Positions 7,989 through 17,153 of a stretch of 64,000 bases of DNA are shown here, one piece after another; within the stretch, counting starts at the first letter, position 1; the number at the start of each line of letters is the position of its first letter. The DNA lies in assembly GCA_963675945.1 (NCBI GenBank), contig OY780932.1, forward strand, positions 3,162,001-3,226,000, given 5' to 3'. This DNA comes from G963556115 sp963675945 (GTDB lineage Bacteria > Planctomycetota > SZUA-567). Position numbers and translations under genes: made by a program. Below the pieces are notes generated by a model that made no database searches, was not told the origin of the DNA, and worked only from the letters and a program-made list of their open reading frames with translations.

Positions 7989-10571
7989 CTATGAATCAAG
8001 GCTGAAACAAACCTTCTCACCTCCAAGGCTGGCAACAAGGGTACCACCGCCGGTATATTCACCCTCGATAAGCTCAAGCGATAACGGATCAACTATCTCT
8101 TTTTGCATAACCCGTGCCAGTGGTCTGGCGCCAAAGTTCACGTCATATCCCTTATCTACCAGATACTCCTTGACCGGTTCTTCCAACTTGAGCAGAATAC
8201 CCTTATCCTGGAGTAGCTTATTGAGCTCAGTTATCTGGATATCAAGTATCTTGATCAACGACTCCTTGCTCAGCTTGTCAAAGATAATCATCTCATCGAT
8301 ACGGTTTAAAAACTCCGGTCGGAAGTGTGCGAGTAAAACCGCGTTTACCTTCTGCCGCAGTTCCGCAGAGTCTGTCGACTCACTCTCCTGAATATACTCT
8401 GAAGCAAGGTTGGAGGTCATAATCACTATCGTATTCTTAAAGTTGACTGTCCGCCCCTGTCCATCGGTCATACGCCCGTCATCGAGTAACTGCAACAAGA
8501 CATTGAATACCTCCGGATGCGCTTTCTCTATCTCATCAAAGAGGATCACGCTATACGGTTTTCGCCGCACTGCCTCGGTCAGATAACCTCCCTCCTCATA
8601 ACCGACATACCCAGGAGGCGCTCCGATAAGACGTGCGACCGAGTGCTTCTCCTGAAACTCACTCATGTCAATCCGGATCATACTGTGCTTATCAGCAAAG
8701 AGAAATTCAGCCAGCGACCGCGCAACCTCGGTCTTACCGACACCGGTAGGGCCTAAGAATATAAACTTGCCGATCGGTCTATCTGGGCTCTGAATACCGG
8801 CTCTGGCTCTACGCACCGCATTAGCTACCGCCTTGACCGCTACCTCCTGGGCAATAACCTTCTTACCCAGTTCGTCCTCCATCGTCAGAAGTTTGCTCGC
8901 CTCACTCTCCAGCATCTTGGCAACCGGGATACCTGTCCACTTACTGACAATCTCAGCAATATCCTCCTCGCCAACCTCTTCTTTGAGCATCCCTTCACCC
9001 TTAGCATGCATATCCTGCAGGCGGACATTCTCCACCTCAAGCATGCGGGTAAGCTCCGGGATCCGACCGTGAAGAAGCTCAGCGACCTTGCCCAGGTCTC
9101 CATGGCGCTGCGCCAACTCTGCCTCAGTCTTAGCCGCCTCGATATCCTCGTTATACCGCTGAATGGCGGTAATCGCCTCTTTCTCATTCTGCCACTTAGC
9201 GGTAAGTGCCGCTATCTGCTCATCAAGATCGGCCTCTTGTTGTTTAAGCGCAGTCACTTTGCTGTCAACTCCCTTCTCCTTCTCCAGCGCCTTGAGTTCG
9301 ATCTCGATCTGCATCCGCTGCCGAGTGAGATCATCCAACTCCCGCGGCATAGAGTCGATTTCTATACGCAGGGTCGAACAAGCCTCATCGATCAGATCAA
9401 TTGCCTTATCCGGCAGGAATCTATCACTGATATAGCGTTCAGAGAGATTCGCAGCCGCAATCAGTGCATCATCCTTGATACGTACACCATGGTGTACCTC
9501 ATAACGCTCCTTGAGTCCACGCAAAATCGCAATCGTACTCTTGACCGACGGTTCACCGACCTTTACCGGCTGAAAACGCCGCTCCAGAGCTGCATCCTTC
9601 TCAATATACTTTTTATACTCATCAAGGGTGGTCGCCCCGATACAGCGGAGTTCTCCTCGCGCCAGCGCCGGTTTGAGCATATTGGCCGCATCCGAACTAC
9701 CCTCGGTAGCACCAGCTCCGACGATAGTATGCAATTCATCAATAAAGAGCACCACCTCGCCCGCAGAATTCTCAATCTCGGTAAGTACCGCCTTCAGACG
9801 CTCTTCAAACTCACCCCGATACTTGCTGCCGGCGAGCAGAGCGCCCATATCCAGCGAGAGCAACGACCTGTCCTTGAGCGACTCAGGAACGTCACCCTCG
9901 ACAATACGCCTGGCCAACCCCTCAGCCAGAGCAGTCTTACCAATACCAGGCTCACCGATAAGCACTGGATTATTCTTGGTACGTCTGGAGAGTACCTGCA
10001 TGATACGGCGGATCTCCTCATCACGCCCGATTACCGGATCCAGCTTTCCCTGCCTTGCCAGAGCCGTCATATCGCGGGTATACTTTTTGAGCGCCTCATA
10101 CTTATCTTCAGCGTTCTCACTGGTCACCTTGACCGTACCGCGTACATCCTTCATCGCGGTTAAAAAGTTATCCCGGCTCACCCCGCTGCTGGCAAGTACC
10201 GAACTCGCCTCACCCCGGGAATCCAATATCGCCAACACCAGATGCTCACTGGCAATATACTCATCGCCCATTCTCTCCGCCTGAGCAAATGCCCCCTCCA
10301 GAACTTTGCCGAGTTCCCGGTCGATGCCCTCGCCGGCCTCAACCCCTGATACCTTGGGCAGTTTGCCAATTCGTTCATTGACTCGTTGCAGAATCAACTC
10401 CGGTTCAAGCCCCAGACGTTTGATAATCGGTACAACCACACCCTCACTCTGCTCCAGCAGAGCAGCCAGCAGGTGTAAAGGGACAATCTGCTGATTCTCA
10501 TTGCTACTAGCAATCTTCTGGGCAGCCTCCAATGCTTCCCGCGCTTTTATAGTAAATTTATCAATTCTCAT
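7989..10571 (-). CDS. clpB: ATP-dependent chaperone ClpB
   Basis: The disaggregase that rescues aggregated proteins with DnaK, 860 residues with the start chosen here. An N-terminal Clp repeat domain (1-150) is followed by AAA+ domain 1 with Walker A GEPGIGKT (206-213) and FIDELHT, a long Lys/Glu/Gln-rich middle coiled coil, and AAA+ domain 2 with GPTGVGKT near 605 and ILFDEIEKAHPEV. The start is the ATG at 10571 giving MRIDKFTIKAREAL, as in the family; an upstream in-frame ATG at 10589 lies beyond the ribosome site. Monocistronic, with its own terminator. I saw no CIRCE element upstream. Confidence 0.95.
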   Translation of the reverse strand: MRIDKFTIKAREALEAAQKIASSNENQQIVPLHLLAALLEQSEGVVVPIIKRLGLEPELILQRVNERIGKLPKVSGVEAGEGIDRELGKVLEGAFAQAERMGDEYIASEHLVLAILDSRGEASSVLASSGVSRDNFLTAMKDVRGTVKVTSENAEDKYEALKKYTRDMTALARQGKLDPVIGRDEEIRRIMQVLSRRTKNNPVLIGEPGIGKTALAEGLARRIVEGDVPESLKDRSLLSLDMGALLAGSKYRGEFEERLKAVLTEIENSAGEVVLFIDELHTIVGAGATEGSSDAANMLKPALARGELRCIGATTLDEYKKYIEKDAALERRFQPVKVGEPSVKSTIAILRGLKERYEVHHGVRIKDDALIAAANLSERYISDRFLPDKAIDLIDEACSTLRIEIDSMPRELDDLTRQRMQIEIELKALEKEKGVDSKVTALKQQEADLDEQIAALTAKWQNEKEAITAIQRYNEDIEAAKTEAELAQRHGDLGKVAELLHGRIPELTRMLEVENVRLQDMHAKGEGMLKEEVGEEDIAEIVSKWTGIPVAKMLESEASKLLTMEDELGKKVIAQEVAVKAVANAVRRARAGIQSPDRPIGKFIFLGPTGVGKTEVARSLAEFLFADKHSMIRIDMSEFQEKHSVARLIGAPPGYVGYEEGGYLTEAVRRKPYSVILFDEIEKAHPEVFNVLLQLLDDGRMTDGQGRTVNFKNTIVIMTSNLASEYIQESESTDSAELRQKVNAVLLAHFRPEFLNRIDEMIIFDKLSKESLIKILDIQITELNKLLQDKGILLKLEEPVKEYLVDKGYDVNFGARPLARVMQKEIVDPLSLELIEGEYTGGGTLVASLGGEKVCFSLDS

Positions 10572-10578
10572 TATAAGT

Positions 10579-10586
10579 TCTCCTTT
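10579..10586 (-). promoter_or_regulatory. ribosome binding site that fixes the clpB start
   Basis: AAAGGAGA on the minus strand ends seven bases before the ATG at 10571. The alternative ATG at 10589 overlaps or precedes this site and so cannot use it. Confidence 0.8.
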
Positions 10587-10776
10587 CATGGTATGTATTT
10601 ACCAATACAGATACAAATAGTGTGCCAATTCTGTAAAATGTTATTCTACCTGACACCTAATACAATACGCCAAAAGAAGATACATATATTTAAAACCTAG
10701 ATTTAACTTTCAGTTAATACTATGCAAAGCCACCCACAAACACTGTCAATATGACAAATTATATACTAATACTCAT

Positions 10777-10809
10777 AAAAAATCGGGCTGAAGCAATTGC
10801 CTCAGCCCG
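10777..10809 (-). terminator. rho-independent terminator of the thioredoxin/caspase-like gene
   Basis: CGGGCTGA and TCAGCCCG (10784-10791 and 10802-10809) form a perfect eight-pair stem; on the minus strand it is followed by ATTTTTT. It lies 25 bases behind the stop of the gene at 10834-12057. Confidence 0.85.
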
Positions 10810-10833
10810 CTCAAATTGATTCAAAAATTCCTA

Positions 10834-12057
10834 TTAATCAACCTTGCCAATACTGAAGCACTGAGGATTGACAATAAACGGGGACTGCAAAACCTTATGC
10901 ACCCGACTCCAACGGCTCATCTCATCACGAATCATACGCCAGAGAGAGTACGGATCGGTCTGCAACGTTGACTCCGAGAGTGCCTGAGCAAAGAACTTGG
11001 AGAAATTACTCAAATTCTTCTCCGCGCTGAGCATCGAGCGATCCCAGCGCGCGGCAGAGAGAATAATTGTAGTTCCGGGAAATGCTTTTCCCACATCATC
11101 AGCGATATCCTCCCATATCGGCAGTGAACTCTTCTCGCTATTGGCATCAATTACCACCAGAAGGTTCTTTGAGTTACTTGCAGTGGTAAAGAGTCCAACC
11201 ATATCCCGGAGTGAGACGGTAGCGTCGGCAAGATAGAGCTTGAGATCCATCCCGCCGCTTCCCAAAGGATTCGGCTTGGCATCACCACTGAAATATAGCA
11301 CCGCCGTGTCGCCCTCGGCAGCCTCTGCTCCCAACTTCTCAATTCCAGCAACAAAGCTCTCCTTGGTAGCCCCAGTACCAGACAGTAACTCTACGTCAGC
11401 ATACCCACAATCTGTAAAGGTCTTGGCAACAAGTTCAGCATTAGTAACCGGTTCTGGCAGTTGACTAAGTAACAGGCTGGAATAATCCGCCCCTACAACC
11501 ATTGCCGACTGCTGCGCAGGAGGACTCGGTTCACACGTAGTTGCGTCAGTACTCCCAAGAGCTCTCTCAACCTCCTCGGTCACCTGTGCATGAAATTTAC
11601 CCCTACCAAACCAGGTGAGAATCCCCTCTTTATTGATAACCGCAATATAAGGATATTTATCAATACCACCGATATACTGCTGCATAAAACTCCGTGAAAG
11701 ATCCTGCATAATAGGATAATCACCGATGCGTTTCTGCAAATATTCATAGATCTTATCATCTGGAAATTCCGTCACACCAACAACGGAAAGCTCTCCCCGA
11801 TGTTTGAGTAGCAATCTGTACAAATGCGGAGCAAATTTATCACAACTTCCACACCCCGGCTTCATGAAGTAGAGCAAGGTCACCTTTTCACCCTTATTCT
11901 GCTCCAGACTCAGCCTTTCACCCCCAAACCATGAGGCTCCTTGTGGAAATTCCACAGCCGTATCCCCAAGTTCAAGCTCGCTGGCCACCACGCTACCGGC
12001 AAACATCCCGAGTAACAGACTTAGCGCCAGAACACAATATACTACCAGACTCTTCAT
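10834..12057 (-). CDS. secreted thioredoxin-like domain fused to a degenerate caspase-like (C14) domain
   Basis: A 407-residue exported protein. Residues 1-25 are a signal peptide (cleavage near VVAS-E). Residues 30-170 are a thioredoxin/TlpA-like fold with a CGSC redox motif at 69-72 (FMKPGCGSCDKFAP) and the cis-Pro region KYPYIAVI. Residues 186-400 match the caspase/metacaspase p20 layout: MVVGADYSS, a helix LVAKTFTDCGYADVELLSG, ATKESF, then AVLYFSGDA at 252-260 and LLVVIDANSE at 299-308. In active members these last two read SGHG (His) and DAC (Cys); here His is Asp and Cys is Asn, so peptidase activity should be lost. It probably acts in the periplasm in thiol chemistry or binding. Single gene with its own terminator. 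Confidence 0.7.
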   Translation of the reverse strand: MKSLVVYCVLALSLLLGMFAGSVVASELELGDTAVEFPQGASWFGGERLSLEQNKGEKVTLLYFMKPGCGSCDKFAPHLYRLLLKHRGELSVVGVTEFPDDKIYEYLQKRIGDYPIMQDLSRSFMQQYIGGIDKYPYIAVINKEGILTWFGRGKFHAQVTEEVERALGSTDATTCEPSPPAQQSAMVVGADYSSLLLSQLPEPVTNAELVAKTFTDCGYADVELLSGTGATKESFVAGIEKLGAEAAEGDTAVLYFSGDAKPNPLGSGGMDLKLYLADATVSLRDMVGLFTTASNSKNLLVVIDANSEKSSLPIWEDIADDVGKAFPGTTIILSAARWDRSMLSAEKNLSNFSKFFAQALSESTLQTDPYSLWRMIRDEMSRWSRVHKVLQSPFIVNPQCFSIGKVD

Positions 12058-12140
12058 AACATCCCTCCTTAAGTTCGGCTTACAATTCTAATAAACCATA
12101 ATACATATTAGAAAAAAGTCAAGTCTTGCGCCGCCATTTA

Positions 12141-12974
12141 TCAATACTCAACCCGAAGAAAGACCCCCAGAGGCAGGGAATTTCCCTCACCCGAGATCTG
12201 CATCCCCCCAGTATCAACCGCACCCGCAAGGAGTTTTGCTGCTTTCAAACGGACAAAATCCAATTGATCTACCGCCTTCCAGCCAGTGTTATGCGAAGTA
12301 AGCAAAAAGCCCAGAGGCTCTGGTGCAAGAATCTCCTGCGTAAGTTTCAATAACTCCGGCATATCCTTCTCAAACTTCCATATCTTCTTCTTCATCCTGC
12401 CAAACGCCGGAGGATCAAGTATTATCAAGTCATACTTGCTCCCGCGTCTGGCCTCACGCGCCATAAACTTGAGCGCATCCTCGGTTACCCACCGAATTGA
12501 ATCTGCGGTACACCTTGAATACTCAGCATTAAGCTCTGCTCTACTATTAGCACTCCGCGCGGCATCAAGATGACATACCTCTGCTCCGCCTTTAGACGCA
12601 GCCATACTAGCTCCCCCCGTATGGGCAAAGCAGTTCAAAACCCGTACCGGCTTGGCAGAGGAAGCGACCAGGCGCTCAATCCAACCCCAATTCTCCTGCT
12701 GCTCAGGAAAGACCCCGACCTGCCCGGTACTTGCCGGCTCAAGTAAAAAATTCACCCCGGAAAACTCCACGCTCCAGCGCCCTGGTGCATTCCCGAACCA
12801 CTCTTTAGCCACTGCATCAAAATATAGATCCGCTCCACGCCACGCCGCAGCCGGCAGCGCCTTACTCCAGACGGCCACCGGCGCCGGACGGTCACAGAGT
12901 AAGCCGCCAAAGCTCTCCAACCGCCGCCCAGCCCCACAATCAAGGAATTTATAGCCGTTATCACCAGTATTCAC
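12141..12974 (-). CDS. class I SAM-dependent methyltransferase, COG1092 (RlmI-like) without PUA domain
   Basis: A 277-residue Rossmann methyltransferase. An N-terminal GRRLESFGGLLCDRPAPVAVW segment is followed by the SAM-binding motif VLNCFAHTGGASMAAS, an acidic residue after strand 2 (CHLDAARSA), and the catalytic-type motif LDPPAFGR. This layout is that of the RlmI/RlmL family of 23S rRNA cytosine-C5 or guanine methyltransferases, but the PUA RNA-binding domain of RlmI is missing. The target is therefore not certain. The start is a GTG with AGGA upstream. Confidence 0.75.
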   Translation of the reverse strand: MNTGDNGYKFLDCGAGRRLESFGGLLCDRPAPVAVWSKALPAAAWRGADLYFDAVAKEWFGNAPGRWSVEFSGVNFLLEPASTGQVGVFPEQQENWGWIERLVASSAKPVRVLNCFAHTGGASMAASKGGAEVCHLDAARSANSRAELNAEYSRCTADSIRWVTEDALKFMAREARRGSKYDLIILDPPAFGRMKKKIWKFEKDMPELLKLTQEILAPEPLGFLLTSHNTGWKAVDQLDFVRLKAAKLLAGAVDTGGMQISGEGNSLPLGVFLRVEY

Positions 12975-12992
12975 GTCAGACTATCCTGTCAG

Positions 12993-13030
12993 CAAAAACA
13001 ATAAGGCTACCCGCTAACCCGCGGGTAACC
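12993..13030 (-). terminator. rho-independent terminator (minus strand)
   Basis: GGTTACCCGC and GCGGGTAGCC on the minus strand pair over a six-base loop with one wobble, followed by TTATTGTTTTTG. It lies downstream of the ISL3-like gene and just before the methyltransferase start, separating the two units. Confidence 0.75.
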
Positions 13031-13139
13031 TTTAAGATTTTATATACACCTGTAATTATTGCAAAAGAATTTATTTACATTTTTCCCCAAGACCCGCCCA
13101 ATCAAGGTAACACCTAAGGGAACCTGCAGTCGCAGGTGC

Positions 13140-13541
13140 TCAGTCGATCTTCATTTCAGCTACGACCCAATCATGCAGTGTTGTTGGCGGCACATGCACA
13201 TGATACTTCTGCCGCATTCTCTGGGTCGCCTTCTCCAGAGTCATCTCCTGTTTCACCACCAGGTCAACCGCTGTTCGGCGAACTCTATTGGTAAATCTGC
13301 CGGACGGCTGCGCCAGATGATCCATAGGTAGAGAGAAGTGTTTACGACAATTGACACAATAATGTTTTGAATAGGTTACTTCTAAAATTGTTGGCGCACT
13401 GATACCGACCTCGCGTAGCCGCCTATGACCGATTGAATGTCTCTTACTGATAGTTCCACAACGCGAACATGGTGCGGTTTTTCGAGAGAGGTTGATCTTT
13501 CTTATCTTGGTACCGCGTGGAACAACACTATTATTGGGCAC
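13140..13541 (-). CDS. orphan ISL3-type zinc ribbon and HTH domain (transposase N-terminal fragment)
   Basis: 133 residues with two cysteine knuckles (CSRCG near 25-29 and CVNCRKHF near 62) as in the zinc-finger of IS204/IS1001/IS1096/IS1165 (ISL3) transposases, then a helix-turn-helix (QEMTLEKATQRMRQKYHVHVPPTTLHDWV). The DDE catalytic domain is absent: the frame stops after the HTH and no DDE-encoding frame follows. The GTG start has a proper AAGGAG site seven bases before it, and a terminator lies behind it, so it may be expressed as a small DNA-binding protein rather than being pure debris. A hairpin ACCTGC/GCAGGT lies just after the stop. Confidence 0.6.
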   Translation of the reverse strand: MPNNSVVPRGTKIRKINLSRKTAPCSRCGTISKRHSIGHRRLREVGISAPTILEVTYSKHYCVNCRKHFSLPMDHLAQPSGRFTNRVRRTAVDLVVKQEMTLEKATQRMRQKYHVHVPPTTLHDWVVAEMKID

Positions 13542-13750
13542 TTTATTCTCCTTGAATTCTTTTTCCCACAGGTGACACAGATGCTACCCCCAACTGTGCT
13601 AAAGTTATCATTTCTTATACTATGCTATCGTCCAATGCGCCCAGCGAAATTAGTCTTTTTCCTGCATCAAGTACTTTTTTTTATTTTTTTACGAATTATT
13701 TTGCCTGTCGTTTTTTTACAACCTGTAAACAGTTTTTTTAGTAATTAGAG

Positions 13751-13778
13751 TCGAAATATTACCTTCAATTAGTATAAT
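13751..13778 (+). promoter_or_regulatory. possible promoter for the small gene at 13824
   Basis: TATAAT at 13773-13778 with a weaker TCGAAA at 13751-13756, 16 bases apart. The stretch 13560-13750 before it is T-rich with several poly-T runs and holds no gene I can see. Confidence 0.4.
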
Positions 13779-13823
13779 GAAAATGACTCTTAATTCGGGG
13801 AGTAAGTACTGAAGGAAGGTTAA

Positions 13824-14054
13824 ATGAAGAAGCGAGAGCTGACCAGGTATTACAACTTGAGTCATCAGGATATTCTCCGGGAATTTCCTGAAATTTCCCA
13901 ATTAAAGATTTACTGCAGCCTGATCCGGGACTATTATAACCTAGTTATAACTGAAGCGGATTTCACCCAGAAGCTAGCAGCCTGCGGGCTGCCAACAGAC
14001 AGGATTACGGCAGTAATTACTTTTATCAAGACCCAAAGACAAATTAATGACTGA
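13824..14054 (+). CDS. small hypothetical protein, 76 residues
   Basis: Begins with ATG behind a GGAAGG site and encodes a mostly helical protein (KKRELTRYYNLSHQDILREFPEISQ...). It has no signal peptide or obvious motif and I do not recognise it. It is followed after 20 bases by the CPBP protease gene on the same strand and probably shares its transcript. The coding case rests on the ribosome site, the promoter-like TATAAT and the residue composition. Confidence 0.5.
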   Translation: MKKRELTRYYNLSHQDILREFPEISQLKIYCSLIRDYYNLVITEADFTQKLAACGLPTDRITAVITFIKTQRQIND

Positions 14055-14074
14055 TATGGAAAGAATCCACATAC

Positions 14075-14896
14075 ATGGAAGAAGGATTTTCAAAACCAGC
14101 TAGCTCACCATTTGTAGCATATATTGAGAGCAGCCACAGACCGGTTGCCTGCTTATACTTTATACTACCCTTTCTGCTGATCTATCATGCAGGCATCTGG
14201 GTTTTAAAGCTATTGGAGCGCCCGGTCGCCAACGGTGCCGATGTAATGCTCGGCAAATTAGTCAATATTTTTTACTACGGGAGTGTCTGGCTCTACAGCC
14301 AGATCTTCCCCAGCAGTGAGATCTCCGATAGTTCAATACTCTGGGTTATCCGCGTACTGGGCTCATTCTTCAGCCTGCTGTTTATCATCTTTATCCTCCT
14401 ACTCAAGCAACACCTCAGCAACACCTCCTGGAAGATTAGGCCAAGCACACTCTTATACATGTATATTGAGAGTCTGATATTCGCGATTCCGCCGTTCATT
14501 CTCGCCTGGGTGGTCAACAAGATAGTACTGCTCAGAATCGAATCGTCAGCCCTTGAAGACTGGATAAATGGCCTGATACTCTCAATGGGTGCGGGAGTCT
14601 ACGAAGAGTTTCTCTTCCGCATGATCATTATGTCGCTACTATTCTTCGCGCTCCCCAACCTGCTAAAGCTCAAGGAACGTTCATTATATATCGTTGTAAT
14701 GCTGATTCAGGCGGTAATATTTGCATTTTTTCACTATTTGCCCTGGTCGAACGAGGAATTCAGACTACCGATCTTCACCTTCCGGGTGCTTGCCGGCCTC
14801 TACTTCGGCTATCTCTATCAAGAACGCGGCTTCGGCATAGCCGCCGGCAGCCACGTGTTCTACGACATCATTGCCGAGACCATGAACGATATTTAA
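14075..14896 (+). CDS. CPBP-family intramembrane metalloprotease (Abi/Rce1 type)
   Basis: 273 residues with about seven hydrophobic segments. All catalytic elements of the CPBP (CAAX protease and bacteriocin-processing) family are present: E177-E178 and R182 in YEEFLFR, H220 in FAFFH, and H260 with D264 in HVFYD. These residues bind the metal and activate water within the membrane. Bacterial members process or confer immunity to peptides, or act on unknown membrane substrates; nothing here shows the substrate. The gene follows a small unknown gene. Confidence 0.85.
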   Translation: MEEGFSKPASSPFVAYIESSHRPVACLYFILPFLLIYHAGIWVLKLLERPVANGADVMLGKLVNIFYYGSVWLYSQIFPSSEISDSSILWVIRVLGSFFSLLFIIFILLLKQHLSNTSWKIRPSTLLYMYIESLIFAIPPFILAWVVNKIVLLRIESSALEDWINGLILSMGAGVYEEFLFRMIIMSLLFFALPNLLKLKERSLYIVVMLIQAVIFAFFHYLPWSNEEFRLPIFTFRVLAGLYFGYLYQERGFGIAAGSHVFYDIIAETMNDI

Positions 14897-15044
14897 GCGC
14901 TACCTTCAAGTTTAGGTTTTTAACTTGGCTGAAATAAATGCGGTGACAAGTTGAGATTTTGTGCCCTACTAGGCCGTTATTTTCAATCCTGCCAAATCCC
15001 AAATCCACCAACGTAATTTTCTGGCATAACGAAATATGACAATA

Positions 15045-15069
15045 CAGCCAGCAACAACGTTGCTGGCTG
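15045..15069 (-). terminator. probable terminator hairpin of ribD
   Basis: Eleven-pair perfect stem CAGCCAGCAAC/GTTGCTGGCTG with a three-base loop. Downstream on the minus strand is TATTGTCATATTT, a weak T-tract. It lies about 65 bases behind the ribD stop. Confidence 0.5.
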
Positions 15070-15132
15070 ATTTACCCTATCATCTAAAAAAGAAAATCAA
15101 CTTCCTGCTTTCCGCCCTTACCTTACTCACAT

Positions 15133-16233
15133 TTAAAGCTCCAGACTTCGCGCAAACCAACCCGAACAGAGAACATCTGTTGCGAGCATCGTACTCTCAA
15201 AATCCTGTAATACCTCGGCATCCTGCATCAACTCACTTGCTACCCCCAAAGTCGGCTGGATACCGGTTCCGCCAAGAATCTTCGGCGCAATAAAGGTTAA
15301 GATCCGATCCACAAGCCCGGCTCGGATCAGTGCCCCTGCCAGCCCCCCACCACCCTCACAGAGTATGCTTCGTACTCCATACCGCTTACCCAACTCACTT
15401 AGAGCTAACTCAAGGTCTAAATATCCGCCCTGCTCAGCCACAAGCAGAACCTCGGCACCGGCCAGCTGTAAAGCACTGATTCGCGATTTTTCAACTTTCT
15501 CCGAACCGATAATTATTACTTTCCCTCCCCCACAGCCAAAGACTTCAGCAGTATCGAGTGTCTGTAACCGAGAATCAAGAATAACCCTGAATGGCTGGGC
15601 TTTAGAGAAGTCTCTGACATTGAGTCGAGGATTATCCGCTAGCATAGTGCCGGAGCCAACCAGCACCGCATCCGCCTGCGAACGCAGAGTCTGCACATAC
15701 TCGCGACTATCATCTGCAGATATCCACTTCGAATCACCGACAGCTGTAGCGATACACCCGTCCATAGTCATTGCATACTTCAAGGTAATATGCGGCAACC
15801 CGGTCTTGACGAATTTGACAAAACCATGCATAATCTTCAATGTCAAGTCCGCAAGCAAACCAATCTCGACCTCAATCCCAGCCTCCTGCATTCGCTCTCT
15901 ACCCGCCCCACTCACCGGGTCGGGGTCATCTAGAGAGACGACAACCCTGCTAATGCCGGCTGCAATCAACGCCTCGGTACACGGTGGAGTCTTTCCCTGA
16001 TGATTACACGGCATCAGCGTAACATAGGCCGTAGCACCCGCCGCGCTTGGGCCGGCCTGAAGCAGTGCATTTACCTCGGCATGAGCCTCGCCATATCTTT
16101 CATGCCACCCGCGCCCGCAGATCTTACCGTCAGCACTAACAATTACACACCCCACCGGCGGATTAGGGCTTACCCAACCCAACCCGTTCTTGGCCAATTC
16201 AATAGCCTCCAGCATATATCTTCTATCGTCCAT
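15133..16233 (-). CDS. ribD: bifunctional riboflavin deaminase/reductase RibD
   Basis: 366 residues. The N-terminal half is the zinc deaminase that acts on 2,5-diamino-6-ribosylamino-pyrimidinone phosphate, with HAEVNAL and the cysteine motif MPCNHQGKTPPC. The C-terminal half from about residue 145 is the NADPH reductase of the DHFR-like RibD_C fold (ITLKYAMTMDGCIA, DAVLVGSGTMLADNPRLNVR, ILCEGGGGLAGALI). Length and order are standard. A CAGGAGA ribosome site precedes the ATG. No other riboflavin genes are adjacent. Confidence 0.93.
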   Translation of the reverse strand: MDDRRYMLEAIELAKNGLGWVSPNPPVGCVIVSADGKICGRGWHERYGEAHAEVNALLQAGPSAAGATAYVTLMPCNHQGKTPPCTEALIAAGISRVVVSLDDPDPVSGAGRERMQEAGIEVEIGLLADLTLKIMHGFVKFVKTGLPHITLKYAMTMDGCIATAVGDSKWISADDSREYVQTLRSQADAVLVGSGTMLADNPRLNVRDFSKAQPFRVILDSRLQTLDTAEVFGCGGGKVIIIGSEKVEKSRISALQLAGAEVLLVAEQGGYLDLELALSELGKRYGVRSILCEGGGGLAGALIRAGLVDRILTFIAPKILGGTGIQPTLGVASELMQDAEVLQDFESTMLATDVLCSGWFARSLEL

Positions 16234-16287
16234 AAACTGCTCTCCTGATTATCCTCAACAACCTCAATATTCTATACTTTTTATGGC

Positions 16288-16323
16288 AAAAAAAAAGAGG
16301 AGCCCCATAAACCAAGGCTCCTC
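16288..16323 (-). terminator. rho-independent terminator of the DUF134 gene
   Basis: GAGGAGCC and GGCTCCTC pair perfectly (16297-16304 and 16316-16323); on the minus strand a run of nine T follows. Eighteen bases behind the DUF134 stop. Confidence 0.9.
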
Positions 16324-16341
16324 AAAAGAGTTGTTTAATGA

Positions 16342-16725
16342 TTATTCTTCCTCGTCGGAATCAGGTGGCACCTCGCCATTATTCTTTTTATACACACAAT
16401 TTGCTGCATTCTCACAGCCATCATCACCACCTTCACAGAAAGAGACATTACCTCCTTCAACACTTATCGGCTTGCCGTTAATAATCGCATCAGTTACTTT
16501 TCGCCGAGCATCTGTAAGAATTCTGCCGAAAGTTGCACGTGAGGTATTCATTCGCTTGGCTCCATCTTCTTGGTATAACCCTTCAAGATTTGCAAGCCTC
16601 ATAGCTTCGAGTTCATCAAGCCTTAATTCAACAATTTCAGTCTTTTTAATTGGCACTCCAGCAGGTTTAAAAAGTGTAAAAGTTGGAGTAAAACAGACTC
16701 GGCGTTTTTTGTGAGGTCTAGACAT
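16342..16725 (-). CDS. DUF134-family predicted DNA-binding protein
   Basis: 127 residues with the family sequence KTEIVELRLDELEAMRLANLEGLYQEDGAKRMNTSRATFGRIL cut here for length into its parts: a LxLDELEA(M/L)RL start, a helix-turn-helix, and TFGRILxxAR. The N-terminus is basic and the C-terminus acidic with four cysteines (C at CEGGDDGCENAANC). DUF134 proteins are small HTH proteins often found near NifX/MRP-type iron-sulfur genes. Here it stands alone with its own terminator. Regulatory role likely, target unknown. Confidence 0.8.
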   Translation of the reverse strand: MSRPHKKRRVCFTPTFTLFKPAGVPIKKTEIVELRLDELEAMRLANLEGLYQEDGAKRMNTSRATFGRILTDARRKVTDAIINGKPISVEGGNVSFCEGGDDGCENAANCVYKKNNGEVPPDSDEEE

Positions 16726-17153
16726 TTCAATATATCTCCATTCTCATAAGTATCTGTATCAGAGGTAGGCAAAAATGCGGCAGAAAAAAAAACAGTACAC
16801 AAAATATAATATTAAAAATAATGTACTCAAGCAAATGCTTAAAGATATGACAATTAAGTTCCAAGCATATTTTACGCTAATATTACTGAAAAAAAAAGCA
16901 CAAAAGGACAGCAATGCAAATATTTTTTAATCAGCATTAATCTACTACATAAAAACACGGAAAAAAATACGCAAAATATCTTATTCTAAAAAAAGAACTT
17001 CAACACTGTATTTAAATCAGTATACTATATATGCAGTGCTTAGTCAATATATTATACAGAATTCGACCTAAATGTCCACATTTGTTTTATTTTACAACTG
17101 CTTATAACTAAATTATTTTTATTTAAACCCAAATAAGCCCAGCGTTCATAAAC
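16726..17153. other. AT-rich intergenic region between divergent genes
   Basis: About 430 bases, very rich in A and T runs, between the divergent DUF134 gene and a methyltransferase gene. A weak promoter-like pair TTGTTT (17082) and TATAAC (17103) points to the methyltransferase. No gene or RNA recognised. Confidence 0.4.

Noticed and set aside
9006..10284. Long plus-strand frames inside clpB
   Set aside because: They lie antisense to the clearly conserved clpB protein, have no ribosome sites and show no family features.
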